Assembly: GCF_008795955.1 (NCBI RefSeq)
Contig: NZ_VMHN01000001.1
Coordinates: 1,488,001-1,552,000 of the forward strand
DNA length: 64,000 bases
Reading direction: 5' to 3'
From: Marinobacter denitrificans
Lineage (GTDB): Bacteria > Pseudomonadota > Gammaproteobacteria > Pseudomonadales > Oleiphilaceae
The translations under genes and the position numbers were made by a program. The notes under the pieces are model-generated. The model was not told where the DNA came from. It saw only the letters and a program-made list of their open reading frames with translations, and ran no database searches. Below are positions 16,820-24,862 of the stretch, one piece after another (the first letter of the stretch is position 1; each line of letters starts with the position of its first letter).

Positions 16820-18916
16820 ATGAGTACCGCCCATTACGACGTGAACGGCACCATTGCCGTAATCCGACTCGACAATCCACCCGTCAACGGCCTGGGCCTG
16901 GCACTTCGCCAGGGCATTGTAAGTGGTATCCGCCAGGCGGAAGCCGATGATGCTGTGAAAGCCGTTGTGCTGATTGGCTCTGACCGTGCCTTTTCCGGCG
17001 GCGCCGATATCAGCGAATTTGGCACTTCCAAAGCCACTGCCGAACCCAACCTGAACACCGTGATCAACTATGTGGAAAGCAGTCGCAAGCCAGTGATTGC
17101 CGCCATTAGCGGAGCATGCATGGGCGGCGGGCTGGAACTGGCGCTGGGATGTAATTATCGCATTGCCAGGCCCGATGCCCAGATCGCCCTGCCGGAAGTG
17201 AAACTGGGCCTGCTGCCTGGTGCCGGCGGCACCCAGCGCCTGCCCCGTGTGATTGGTGCCGAGCACGCCCTGAACATGATTGTCTCCGGCAGCGTGGTGC
17301 CGGCGAAGCAGTTCAAGGGCAGCGCGCTGTTTGACGAAATTGTGGACGGCGAGTTGCTGGACGCTGCCATTGCCTACGCCACCAAGGTGGTCAACGAAAA
17401 CCTGCCGCTGAAGAAAGTGCGTGACCTCAAGGCCAAACACCCCAACCCGGAAGGCTTCTTCATGTTCACCCGCAACACCGTGGGTGCCATGGCAAAGAAC
17501 TACCCGGCACCGCTGAAGTGTGTGGAGGCGGTGAAAGCGGCGGTAACCATGCCGTTCGACAAGGGCATGCAAGTGGAGCGCGAAGCCTTCGTAAACCTGA
17601 TGCAGACCCCAGAATCCCGCGCTTTGCGTCACGCGTTCTTCTCCGAGCGCCTGACCAGCAAGATTGCTGACGTGCCCTCCGATACCCCGGCGCGCGACAT
17701 CAAATCCGTCGGCGTGATTGGCGGCGGCACCATGGGCACCGGTATCAGCATCAACTTCCTCAACGCCGGTATCCCGGTGACGATTGTGGAAATGAAGCAG
17801 GAAGGCCTGGACCGTGGCGTTGAAGCCATCCGCAAAGTCTATGAGGGCCGTGTGAAGAAAGGCCGCATGAGCGAAGACGACGCCAAGGCCAAGATGGCCC
17901 TTCTCACCCCGTCTCTGAGCTATGACGACCTGAGCAACGTGGATCTGGTGATAGAAGCCGTCTTCGAGGAAATGGGCGTCAAACAGTCTGTGTTCGAGAA
18001 GCTGGACGAAGTATGCAAGCCAGGTGCAATTCTGGCCTCCAACACCTCCACCCTGGATCTCAACAAGATCGCCAGCTTTACCAAGCGCCCGGAAGATGTG
18101 ATCGGCCTGCACTTCTTCAGCCCGGCCAACATCATGAAGCTGCTGGAAGTGGTCCGTGGCGAGAAAACCGCCAAGGACGTGCTGGCCACCGCCATGAAAC
18201 TGGCCAAGGCGATCAAGAAGACGGCCGTGGTTTCCGGCGTGTGCGACGGCTTTATCGGCAACCGCATGATCAACCAGTACCAGCGTGAAGCCCTGCTGAT
18301 GCTGGAAGAAGGCGCCAGCGTGCAGCAGATCGACAAGGCCATCGAGAAGTTCGGCTTCGCCATGGGCCCATTGCGCATGGCCGACCTGGCCGGCGGTGAC
18401 ATCGGCTGGGCCATCCGCAAGCGCCAGTACGAGGAAAACCCGGACATGGTGAAGATGGTGGTCGCCGACCGCCTGTGCGAAATGGGCCGCTACGGCCAGA
18501 AGACCGGCGCCGGTTTCTACCGCTACGAGCCGGGCAACCGCAACGCCCTGCACGACCCGGAAGTGGACAGGGTGGTGGACGAAGTCCGCGCCGAGCTGGG
18601 CATCACTCCGCGCAAGATCAGCAACCAGGAAATCGTGGAGCGCTGCGTGTATGCCCTGGTCAACGAAGGCGCGCAGATTCTGGACGAAGGCATCGCCCAG
18701 CGTGCCTCCGACATCGACATGGTGTACCTGACCGGTTACGGCTTCCCGGTGTTCCGCGGCGGCCCCATGCACTACGCCGAAGAAGTCGGGCTGCCCAACG
18801 TGGTGCGTGCCATGCAGGCCTTTACCGAAGACCGCCACACCCAGCCAGGCTTCTGGGAGCCGGCAGCGCTGCTCGCCAGGCGCGCTGAGGAAGGCAAGGG
18901 TTTCGACGCTAAATAA
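16820..18916 (+). CDS. Multifunctional enoyl-CoA hydratase / 3-hydroxyacyl-CoA dehydrogenase (FadB-type)
   Basis: Carries out the second and third steps of beta-oxidation. ATG 16820 (CAGGGAG upstream) is chosen rather than an in-frame codon at 16730, which would begin inside the operator region; it yields 698 residues. The N-terminal crotonase domain (about 1-190) has the oxyanion loop GACMGGGLELALGC and the catalytic-Glu region LPEVKLGLLPGAGGTQ. The NAD-binding domain (about 295-475) has GGGTMGTG and the signature HFFSPANIMKLLEVV. A C-terminal 3HCDH domain follows. The size and layout resemble the peroxisomal bifunctional type rather than E. coli FadB (729 aa). A thiolase gene follows after 30 bp. 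Confidence 0.95.
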   Translation: MSTAHYDVNGTIAVIRLDNPPVNGLGLALRQGIVSGIRQAEADDAVKAVVLIGSDRAFSGGADISEFGTSKATAEPNLNTVINYVESSRKPVIAAISGACMGGGLELALGCNYRIARPDAQIALPEVKLGLLPGAGGTQRLPRVIGAEHALNMIVSGSVVPAKQFKGSALFDEIVDGELLDAAIAYATKVVNENLPLKKVRDLKAKHPNPEGFFMFTRNTVGAMAKNYPAPLKCVEAVKAAVTMPFDKGMQVEREAFVNLMQTPESRALRHAFFSERLTSKIADVPSDTPARDIKSVGVIGGGTMGTGISINFLNAGIPVTIVEMKQEGLDRGVEAIRKVYEGRVKKGRMSEDDAKAKMALLTPSLSYDDLSNVDLVIEAVFEEMGVKQSVFEKLDEVCKPGAILASNTSTLDLNKIASFTKRPEDVIGLHFFSPANIMKLLEVVRGEKTAKDVLATAMKLAKAIKKTAVVSGVCDGFIGNRMINQYQREALLMLEEGASVQQIDKAIEKFGFAMGPLRMADLAGGDIGWAIRKRQYEENPDMVKMVVADRLCEMGRYGQKTGAGFYRYEPGNRNALHDPEVDRVVDEVRAELGITPRKISNQEIVERCVYALVNEGAQILDEGIAQRASDIDMVYLTGYGFPVFRGGPMHYAEEVGLPNVVRAMQAFTEDRHTQPGFWEPAALLARRAEEGKGFDAK

Positions 18917-18946
18917 CCGGTCCACGAATTTTTTCGGAGAATTATT

Positions 18947-20128
18947 ATGTCCAATGATGTTGTCATCGTATCCACTGCCCGCACGCCCCTGGCCAAATCC
19001 TGGCGCGGCGGCCTGAACATGACCCACGGCGCTACCCTGGCCGGTCATGCCATCCAGCACGCGGTCGAGCGCTCGAAAGTCGACCCCAACGAAATCGAAG
19101 ACGTGCTGATGGGCTGCGCCTTGCCGGAAGGCTCCACCGGTAACGATGTGGCCCGCATGGGTGCAATTCGCGCGGGCCTGCCGGTCTCCGTGGCCGGCGC
19201 CACCATCAACCGCTTCTGCTCCTCCGGCCTGCAGGCCATCGCCATGGCGGCCCACCACATTGCCGTGGACCGGGTGCCGGTAATGGTCGCCGGCGGCGTG
19301 GAGTCCATCTCCACCGTGCAGGCGAACGTGAACCAGAACTACTTCATGGAACCCTGGCTGGCGAAGAACAAGCCGGAGCTCTACTGGTCCATGCTGGACA
19401 CCGCCGAAACCGTGGCCAAGCGCTACAGCATCAAGAAAGAAGACATGGACGAGTACGGCGTACGCAGCCAGACCCTGGCCTCCAAGGCCCGTGAAGACGG
19501 CAAGTTCGACGACGAAATCGTGCCCATCACCACCACCATGGGCGTTGCCGACAAGGCCACCGGCCAGCTCAGCAGCCAGGAAGTCACCGTCAGCCAGGAC
19601 GAAGGCATCCGCCCGGACACCAACCTGGAAGGCGTCAGCAAGATCCGCTCGGCAATGGAAGGCGGCGTGGTCACCGCCGGCAACGCCAGCCAGTTCTCCG
19701 ACGGCGCTTCGGCCTGCGTTCTGATGGACAGCAAAATCGCCGAACAGCGCGGTGCCACGCCACTGGGTATCTTCCGTGGTTTCGCCGTTGCCGGTTGCGA
19801 GCCCGACGAAATGGGCATCGGCCCAGTGTTCGCGGTCCCCAAACTGCTCAAGCGCGCCGGCCTGACCGTCGACGATATCGGCCTGTGGGAGCTGAACGAA
19901 GCCTTCGCGGTTCAGGTGCTCTACTGCCAGCGCAAACTGGGCATCCCGATGGACCGCCTGAACGTCAACGGCGGCGCCATCGCGGTCGGTCACCCCTACG
20001 GCACCACCGGTTCCCGCCTGGTCGGCCACGCCCTGATCGAAGGTAAGCGCCGTGGTGTTAAGTATGTGGTCGTTACCATGTGCGTTGGTACTGGTATGGG
20101 AGCTGCCGGCTTGTTTGAAGTCGCCTGA
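18947..20128 (+). CDS. Acetyl-CoA C-acyltransferase (thiolase, FadA-type)
   Basis: Performs the thiolytic last step of beta-oxidation, using the ketoacyl-CoA made by the preceding enzyme. The 393-residue protein has the nucleophilic cysteine in [12 protein letters not shown], the family block GGVESIS, the His motif [10 protein letters not shown] and the second cysteine in [13 protein letters not shown]. Length is typical. The ATG follows the RBS TCGGAGAATT. It is the second gene of a two-gene operon and ends before a 430 bp gap containing two repeat elements. Confidence 0.95.
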   Translation: MSNDVVIVSTARTPLAKSWRGGLNMTHGATLAGHAIQHAVERSKVDPNEIEDVLMGCALPEGSTGNDVARMGAIRAGLPVSVAGATINRFCSSGLQAIAMAAHHIAVDRVPVMVAGGVESISTVQANVNQNYFMEPWLAKNKPELYWSMLDTAETVAKRYSIKKEDMDEYGVRSQTLASKAREDGKFDDEIVPITTTMGVADKATGQLSSQEVTVSQDEGIRPDTNLEGVSKIRSAMEGGVVTAGNASQFSDGASACVLMDSKIAEQRGATPLGIFRGFAVAGCEPDEMGIGPVFAVPKLLKRAGLTVDDIGLWELNEAFAVQVLYCQRKLGIPMDRLNVNGGAIAVGHPYGTTGSRLVGHALIEGKRRGVKYVVVTMCVGTGMGAAGLFEVA

Positions 20129-20153
20129 TTGCCTAAGGCTTTGGGGGAAGCGC

Positions 20154-20255
20154 CTGTTGGGTAGGGTGTTCCGAAACACGCTGTAAACACGTCCGTGTGC
20201 GCTTGGGCTCCGCCATCCCTGGCTCCGCACAGTTTCGGAACACCCTACCCAACAG
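20154..20255 (-). repeat. Dispersed hairpin element, copy B
   Basis: The arms 20154-20177 (starting CTGTTGGGTAGGGTG) and 20232-20255 are perfect inverted copies, 24 of 24. After one mismatch pairing extends 3 bp further. The 54 bp core (20178-20231) reads TGTGCGGAGCCAGGGATGG onward on the minus strand. The core position equivalent to the second small hairpin has ACAC/GTGT arms in place of the CACA/TGTG of copies C and D. Confidence 0.85.
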
Positions 20256-20355
20256 TCGCCCATAGCTTTGTGCAATGGCAGACCATTAAAGACTCCGAAC
20301 CTGAGACGGTTATTGCCCAGAGCCGATTGCGAGAGCAGGCACGAACAAACTCGAA

Positions 20356-20468
20356 GCGTCGGCCAGGTATCACCGTTCAAAACTGTGCGGAGCCAGGGAT
20401 GGCGGAGCCCAAGCGTCACATGGATGTGCCGAAGGAGCGTGTTTTGAACGGTGATACCTGGCCGGCGC
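20356..20468 (+). repeat. Dispersed hairpin element, copy C
   Basis: Arms 20356-20383 (inner part CCAGGTATCACCGTTC) and 20441-20468 match as inverted repeats at 27 of 28 positions; the exception would be a G-U pair in RNA. The 57 bp core (20384-20440) differs from that of copy D at one base, yet the arms are wholly different. Its arm-core junction is TTCAAAAC/GTTTTGAA where the other copies have CCGAAAC/GTTTCGG, so both sides changed together. Confidence 0.85.
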
Positions 20469-20558
20469 CGCTCCCGGACTTGAAGACGCGCTATCCCAAA
20501 CTTATAGGCGGCTCCGGAACAAGGAGCCAACGACCTCAGCCAACAGAAGAGGTGCTCC

Positions 20559-21746
20559 ATGGATTTGAATTACACCCCCGAACAAGAGGCGTTCCGCGCT
20601 GAAGTTCGACAGTTTCTTGAAGACAACCTGCCGGACGATATCCGCGAGCGGGTACAGAAACGGCTGCGCCCGGACAAAGCCATGACCGAGCGGTGGCAGA
20701 AGATACTGTTTGAAAAAGGCTGGGGAGCTTCCACCTGGCCGACCGAATTCGGCGGTACCGGTTGGGACCCGATTCAGCAGATTATCTTTGAAGAAGAATG
20801 TGCCCTCGCCGGTGCTCCGCGTCAGTTGGACTTCGGACTGCGCATGGTTGGGCCCGTCATCATGACGTTTGGTAACGACGAGCAGAAACAGCGCTTCCTG
20901 CCGGGCATTCTCAGTGGTGAAGACTGGTGGTGCCAGGGTTACTCCGAACCCGGGGCCGGTTCAGATCTGGCGTCGCTGCGCACGTCGGCCAAACGGGAAG
21001 GCGATCATTACATCGTCAATGGCCAGAAAACCTGGACGACCCTGGGCCAGCATGCGGACTGGATTTTCTGCCTGGTGCGTACCAGCACCCAGGGCAAACC
21101 GCAGCAGGGGATTTCATTCCTGTTGATCGATATGAACACCCCGGGCATCGATGTGAAGCCCATCATCATGCTGGACGGTGAGCATGAGATTAACGAGGTG
21201 TACTTCGACAACGTCAAAGTCCCTGCCGAGAATCTGATCGGCGAGGAAAACCAGGGCTGGACCTACGCCAAGTTCCTGCTGGGCCATGAGCGCACGGGCC
21301 TCGCCAATGTGGGGCAGTGGAAGGCGTTGATGAAGCGCCTGAAGGAAGTGGCGCGGCAGGAGCAGGATGGTCAGCGGCCGCTGATCGAGAACACCCGCTT
21401 CCGCGACCGCCTGGCGCAGCTGGATGCCGAGCTGCGTGCGCTTGAACTGACGGTTCTGCGTGTGCTGACCGACAAACGCGGCCCCGGCCCGCAGGCGTCG
21501 ATTCTGAAAATCCGTGGTACCGAAATCGGCCAGCAACTGTTTGAAATGCTGATGGAAGCGGGCGGCCAGGATTCCATTGCCCATATCCCGGAAGCGTTGG
21601 AGCTGGATTACAACGGGCCCCGTGCGGGCTCGATAGATGCCACGCCGTCGGCCGGCGATTACTTCAACATGCGCAAGCTGTCGATCTTTGGTGGGTCCAA
21701 CGAGATCCAGCGCAATATCATTTCCCAACTCGTGCTAGGTCTTTAA
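20559..21746 (+). CDS. Acyl-CoA dehydrogenase, first subunit of an adjacent pair
   Basis: FAD enzyme of 395 residues that would introduce a trans-2 double bond into an acyl-CoA. ACAD landmarks are CQGYSEPGAGSDLASLRT in the middle domain, GEENQGWTYAKFLLGHER, and the C-terminal FGGSNEIQRNII. The start is preceded by AGAGGTG. It is followed after 9 bp by a second, shorter ACAD and then an SDR. Paired ACAD genes of this kind (pimeloyl-CoA dehydrogenase PimC/PimD, or heteromeric steroid ACADs) often act on unusual acyl groups, so a branched, dicarboxylic or cyclic substrate is plausible. That is inference. Confidence 0.92.
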   Translation: MDLNYTPEQEAFRAEVRQFLEDNLPDDIRERVQKRLRPDKAMTERWQKILFEKGWGASTWPTEFGGTGWDPIQQIIFEEECALAGAPRQLDFGLRMVGPVIMTFGNDEQKQRFLPGILSGEDWWCQGYSEPGAGSDLASLRTSAKREGDHYIVNGQKTWTTLGQHADWIFCLVRTSTQGKPQQGISFLLIDMNTPGIDVKPIIMLDGEHEINEVYFDNVKVPAENLIGEENQGWTYAKFLLGHERTGLANVGQWKALMKRLKEVARQEQDGQRPLIENTRFRDRLAQLDAELRALELTVLRVLTDKRGPGPQASILKIRGTEIGQQLFEMLMEAGGQDSIAHIPEALELDYNGPRAGSIDATPSAGDYFNMRKLSIFGGSNEIQRNIISQLVLGL

Positions 21747-21755
21747 GGAGGCGCT

Positions 21756-22904
21756 ATGAATTTTGATCTGAGCGAAGAACAGCAAATGCTGAACGATTCA
21801 CTGCGCCGCTTCGTTACCAACGAGTATGGCTATGAAAAGCGCGGTGAAATTATCAGCTCCGGAACCGGCATCGACCGGGCCACCTGGTCGAATTTCGCCG
21901 AGATGGGGCTGCTTGGCTTCAGCTTCCCGGAAGACTACGACGGGCTGGGCGGAAATGCCGTCGACACCATGGTGGTCATGGAGAACTTTGGCCGCGGCCT
22001 GGTGGTGGAACCCTATCTGGCCACGGTGGTACTGGCCGGCGGGCTGATCCGGGATGCCGGTAATGAGGCCCAGAAAGCCGACATCCTGCCGGGCATTGCC
22101 AGCGGCGAAAGGCTCCTGGCGCTTGCGCACTACGAGCCGGGAGCCCGCTACAACCTGAGCCATGTGCAGACGACCGCCCGCAAGGACGGTGACCATTTCC
22201 AGATCAGCGGCCAGAAAACCACCGTGCTGCATGGCGGCCAGGCGAATCAGTTGATCGTATCGGCGCGCACCAGTGGTGGCGTGAATGATGAATCCGGGCT
22301 CTCCCTGTTCCTGGTGGATAGCGGCGCCAAAGGCGTGAAAGTGGACGACTTCGCCACCCACGATGGCCACCGTACCGCTGATATCAGTTTCAGCAATGTC
22401 ACCGTCAGTGCCCACAACCTGATCGGCACCATCGACGAGGCCTTCCCGGCCATCGAAAAAACCGTGGACCTTGGTATTGCCGCCCTGTGTGCGGAAGCGG
22501 TTGGCGCCATGGAAGCAATGAACGCCGCCACGCTGGAGTACATCAAGACCCGCAAGCAGTTCGGTGTACCCATTGGCAAGTTCCAGGTGTTGCAGCACCG
22601 CATGGCGGATATGTTCATCCAGACCGAACAGGCCAGAACCATGGCCATCCTGGCTGCCAGCGAGGCGGACTCCGATGACCGCGCCAACCGCCGGGAAGCC
22701 ATCTCCATGGCCAAGACCCTGGTGGGCCAGGCCGCCCGTTATGTGGGCCAGCAAGGGGTTCAGTTGCACGGCGGTATGGGCGTGACCGACGAAATGTTCG
22801 CCGCCCACCTGTTCAAGCGTCTGACCCTGATCAACCTGCTGTTTGGTGATGCCGATCATCACCTGGCCCAGGTCAGTGATGGCCTGCTGGCAAAGACCGC
22901 CTGA
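21756..22904 (+). CDS. Acyl-CoA dehydrogenase, second subunit of the pair
   Basis: A 382-residue ACAD-fold protein, more divergent than its neighbour. It begins MNFDLSEEQQMLNDSLRRF, and the C-terminal domain has RKQFGVPIGKFQVLQHRMADM and QLHGGMGVTDE. The central FAD/substrate loop that normally reads (A)xTEPxxGSD is altered (LAHYEPGARYNLSHVQT), which is common in the small subunit of PimD-like pairs. It probably forms an enzyme with the upstream ACAD. RBS AAGGAGG is 6 bp before ATG. An SDR gene follows after 18 bp. Confidence 0.9.
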   Translation: MNFDLSEEQQMLNDSLRRFVTNEYGYEKRGEIISSGTGIDRATWSNFAEMGLLGFSFPEDYDGLGGNAVDTMVVMENFGRGLVVEPYLATVVLAGGLIRDAGNEAQKADILPGIASGERLLALAHYEPGARYNLSHVQTTARKDGDHFQISGQKTTVLHGGQANQLIVSARTSGGVNDESGLSLFLVDSGAKGVKVDDFATHDGHRTADISFSNVTVSAHNLIGTIDEAFPAIEKTVDLGIAALCAEAVGAMEAMNAATLEYIKTRKQFGVPIGKFQVLQHRMADMFIQTEQARTMAILAASEADSDDRANRREAISMAKTLVGQAARYVGQQGVQLHGGMGVTDEMFAAHLFKRLTLINLLFGDADHHLAQVSDGLLAKTA

Positions 22905-22922
22905 ACCCTCAAGGAGAGCAAA

Positions 22923-23696
22923 ATGAGCGTAAAACAACTACTGGATCTGACCGGCAAGGTCGCTTTCATCACCGGCGGCTCTCGGGGCCTGGGCCTGCAG
23001 ATGGCCGAAGCTCTGGGGGAGCTGGGGGCCAGAATCGCCATCAGCGCCCGCAAACAGCATGAGCTCGACGAGGCCAAGGCGCACCTGGAAGGCCAGGGGG
23101 TGGAAGTGATCACCATCGCCGCCGACCTGTCCGATCTGGAAGGCATTCCCGGTGTGGTGGATCAGGTGGTCAGCCAGCTGGGTGACATCGATATCCTGGT
23201 CAACAACGCCGGCGCCACCTGGGGCGCCCCCGCTGAGGACTACCCGGCGGAAGGCTGGATGAAGGTGATGAACCTGAACGTCAACGCTTCCTTCTTCCTG
23301 ACCCAGACCGTGGGCAAGCGCTGCATGATTCCCCGCAACACCGGTAAGGTGATCAACATCGCCTCCATCGCGGGCCTGTCCGGCAACCCTGAAGGCATGA
23401 AGACCATCGCCTACAACACCAGCAAGGGCGCCATGGTGAACTTTACCCGCGCCCTGGCCTCCGAATGGGGCCAGTACAACATCAATGTGAATGCCCTGTG
23501 CCCGGGCTTCTTCCCGTCGAAGATGTCCCAGGGGCTGCTGGATGCCCAGGGTGAGAAGATGCTCGAGCGCATACCCCTGAATCGCTTTGGCGGCGAGGAG
23601 GATCTCAAGGGTGCGGCGGTGTTACTGGCCTCCGAGGCCGGGCGGCACATCACCGGGCAGTGCCTGGCGGTAGATGGCGGCACGCTGGTCAGCTAG
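22923..23696 (+). CDS. Short-chain dehydrogenase/reductase
   Basis: NAD(P)-dependent oxidoreductase of 257 residues. It shows the cofactor motif TGGSRGLGLQ (about 18-27), the NNAG motif, the catalytic Ser region NIASIAG, and the YxxxK pair in YNTSKGAMV. The C-terminal LAVDGGTLV is the usual SDR ending. As third gene of the operon it may oxidise a hydroxyacyl or other alcohol intermediate produced downstream of the two ACADs. RBS AAGGAGAG precedes the ATG. It converges on the dehydratase gene with an 18 bp gap. Confidence 0.92.
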   Translation: MSVKQLLDLTGKVAFITGGSRGLGLQMAEALGELGARIAISARKQHELDEAKAHLEGQGVEVITIAADLSDLEGIPGVVDQVVSQLGDIDILVNNAGATWGAPAEDYPAEGWMKVMNLNVNASFFLTQTVGKRCMIPRNTGKVINIASIAGLSGNPEGMKTIAYNTSKGAMVNFTRALASEWGQYNINVNALCPGFFPSKMSQGLLDAQGEKMLERIPLNRFGGEEDLKGAAVLLASEAGRHITGQCLAVDGGTLVS

Positions 23697-23714
23697 GCGT
23701 GGTGCTTTAGCCCG

Positions 23715-24680
23715 TCACAGGCACTGAGTGACCTGCTCCGGGTCCAGGTTGCCACCGGTAATGATCAGAACCGTGGTCCCGTCTGGAGCAGGCGGAACCT
23801 TGTTCTCCAGCAATGCCGCCAACCCAACACTGGCACCGGGCTCGACGTAGAGCCTGGCCTCAGTCAGCAGGCGGCGCGTGGCTTCTCTGATACCCGCCTC
23901 GGTAACCGTCACGATACGATCCACCACCTGGCGTGATGCCGCATAGGTGCAGTCTCCAACCACTGCCGGTGCGAGGCTCGCGGCCCAGGTAGCCACCGAG
24001 TCCAGGCTGGCTGTGGCATCCTGTTTTTGCCAGGCATTGAACATGGTAGCCGCGCCCTCCGGCTCCACGCCAATCAGCTCTATCTCCGGCCGTTGCGCCT
24101 TGACGGCCAGCCCCAGGCCTGAGATCAGCCCACCGCCGCCAATGGGGCACAGCACCCGCTCCACATCCGGCTGCTGGCGCAGCAGTTCCAGGCCAACCGT
24201 GCCCTGCCCCGCCATGATGCGGACATCGTTATAGGGATGTACCAGGGTCAGCCCCTGCTCATCCCGCATCTGGTGGCACAAGGCCACAGCTTGCTGGATG
24301 GTGCCTTGAACAATCACCTCGGCACCCAGTTCCCGGGTACGGCGAATCTTCAGCGGGCTGGAACCCTCCGGCATGACCACCGTGAGCGGCACATTCTGCA
24401 TGGCTGCCGCCCAGGCCAGGGCGATGGCATGGTTACCGGCCGACACCGTCACCAGGCCGGCTTTGAGTTCGTCTTCAGAAGCGGTCAGCAGCCAGTTCAA
24501 CGCACCACGGGCCTTGAAGCTGCCGGTGCGCTGGAGGCTCTCGCATTTCAAGCCAAGGGGCTGGCCCATGGCGGCATCCACGTCAGGCACCCTTAACAAC
24601 GGAGTCTCGCCCAGTTGTGGGCGGATACGCTGCTCTGCCTCAAGAATCCCGGATTGGTCAGGAAGGGTTGGTTTGGTCAT
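23715..24680 (-). CDS. PLP-dependent threonine/serine dehydratase
   Basis: A fold-type II PLP enzyme that probably deaminates L-threonine or L-serine. The frame is open to 24779, but ATG 24680 has a perfect AGGAG and gives 321 residues, the size of catabolic TdcB-like enzymes without an ACT domain. The PLP lysine sits in TGSFKARGA, the phosphate-binding loop is GGGGLISGL, and ITGGNLD is near the end. The lack of a regulatory domain argues against IlvA. Threo-3-hydroxyaspartate dehydratase or serine racemase activity is possible. Confidence 0.88.
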   Translation of the reverse strand: MTKPTLPDQSGILEAEQRIRPQLGETPLLRVPDVDAAMGQPLGLKCESLQRTGSFKARGALNWLLTASEDELKAGLVTVSAGNHAIALAWAAAMQNVPLTVVMPEGSSPLKIRRTRELGAEVIVQGTIQQAVALCHQMRDEQGLTLVHPYNDVRIMAGQGTVGLELLRQQPDVERVLCPIGGGGLISGLGLAVKAQRPEIELIGVEPEGAATMFNAWQKQDATASLDSVATWAASLAPAVVGDCTYAASRQVVDRIVTVTEAGIREATRRLLTEARLYVEPGASVGLAALLENKVPPAPDGTTVLIITGGNLDPEQVTQCL

Positions 24681-24787
24681 GGCGCGCGCTCCTGTTGTTC
24701 CCGTATGCAAACCATGGTGCAGGAACGACTGACTATCAAGATACATCGACCAACGGGAGTCGGATGCACAAACACACATTTTGCGTA

Positions 24788-24824
24788 ATACCCAAATTGG
24801 GTATAAAGTTACCCAAATTAGGTA
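24788..24824. promoter_or_regulatory. Paired palindromic operators before the HTH-nucleotidyltransferase gene
   Basis: ATACCCAAATTGGGTAT (24788-24804) and TACCCAAATTAGGTA (24810-24824) are two copies of one palindrome with centres 21 bp apart, i.e. two helical turns. A TATAAA (24802-24807) lies between them, with TTGCGT (24781-24786) before at a 15 bp spacing, a possible promoter that the bound protein would cover. Autoregulation by the helix-turn-helix domain of the next gene is the natural reading. Confidence 0.7.
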
Positions 24825-24862
24825 TTAACCTGAATGAACTCGATAACCACAGGTGGCCCTCG

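Larger units (their letters stand above)
20129..20558. other. 430 bp gap holding two repeat elements
   Basis: No gene is seen here. The gap carries repeat copies B and C in opposite orientations with 100 bp between them. Nearer the next gene there is a small inverted repeat (GGCTCC 20510-20515 with GGAGCC 20523-20528). The promoter for the following operon should lie in this gap, but no convincing -35/-10 pair was found. Confidence 0.7.

Noticed and set aside
16629..16880. A longer N-terminus for the TetR regulator at 16.0-16.6 kb
   Set aside because: It would include the divergent operators and overlap the FadB-type start. The protein from 16628 has the normal family length.
20154..20255. 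Integron attC sites as an explanation for the paired-arm elements
   Set aside because: attC sites keep conserved ends (GTTRRRY type) around a variable middle. These elements have a conserved middle with variable ends, and no integrase or cassette array is present.
20356..20468. tRNA or tmRNA suggested by the cloverleaf-like folding of the repeat elements
   Set aside because: There is no anticodon arm, T-loop sequence or CCA-compatible acceptor end, and the arms differ between copies.
16805..20560. A 1251-codon open frame on the minus strand, antisense to the FadB-type and thiolase genes
   Set aside because: It mirrors codon bias of two well-supported enzymes on the plus strand and runs through two repeat elements. 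It has no RBS, and the His/Gly/Ala/Val-rich composition is typical of antisense shadows in high-GC DNA.
24617..24862. A longer N-terminus for the HTH-nucleotidyltransferase
   Set aside because: It would run through the operator palindromes and the opposite-strand start region of the dehydratase. The extra residues show no domain features.
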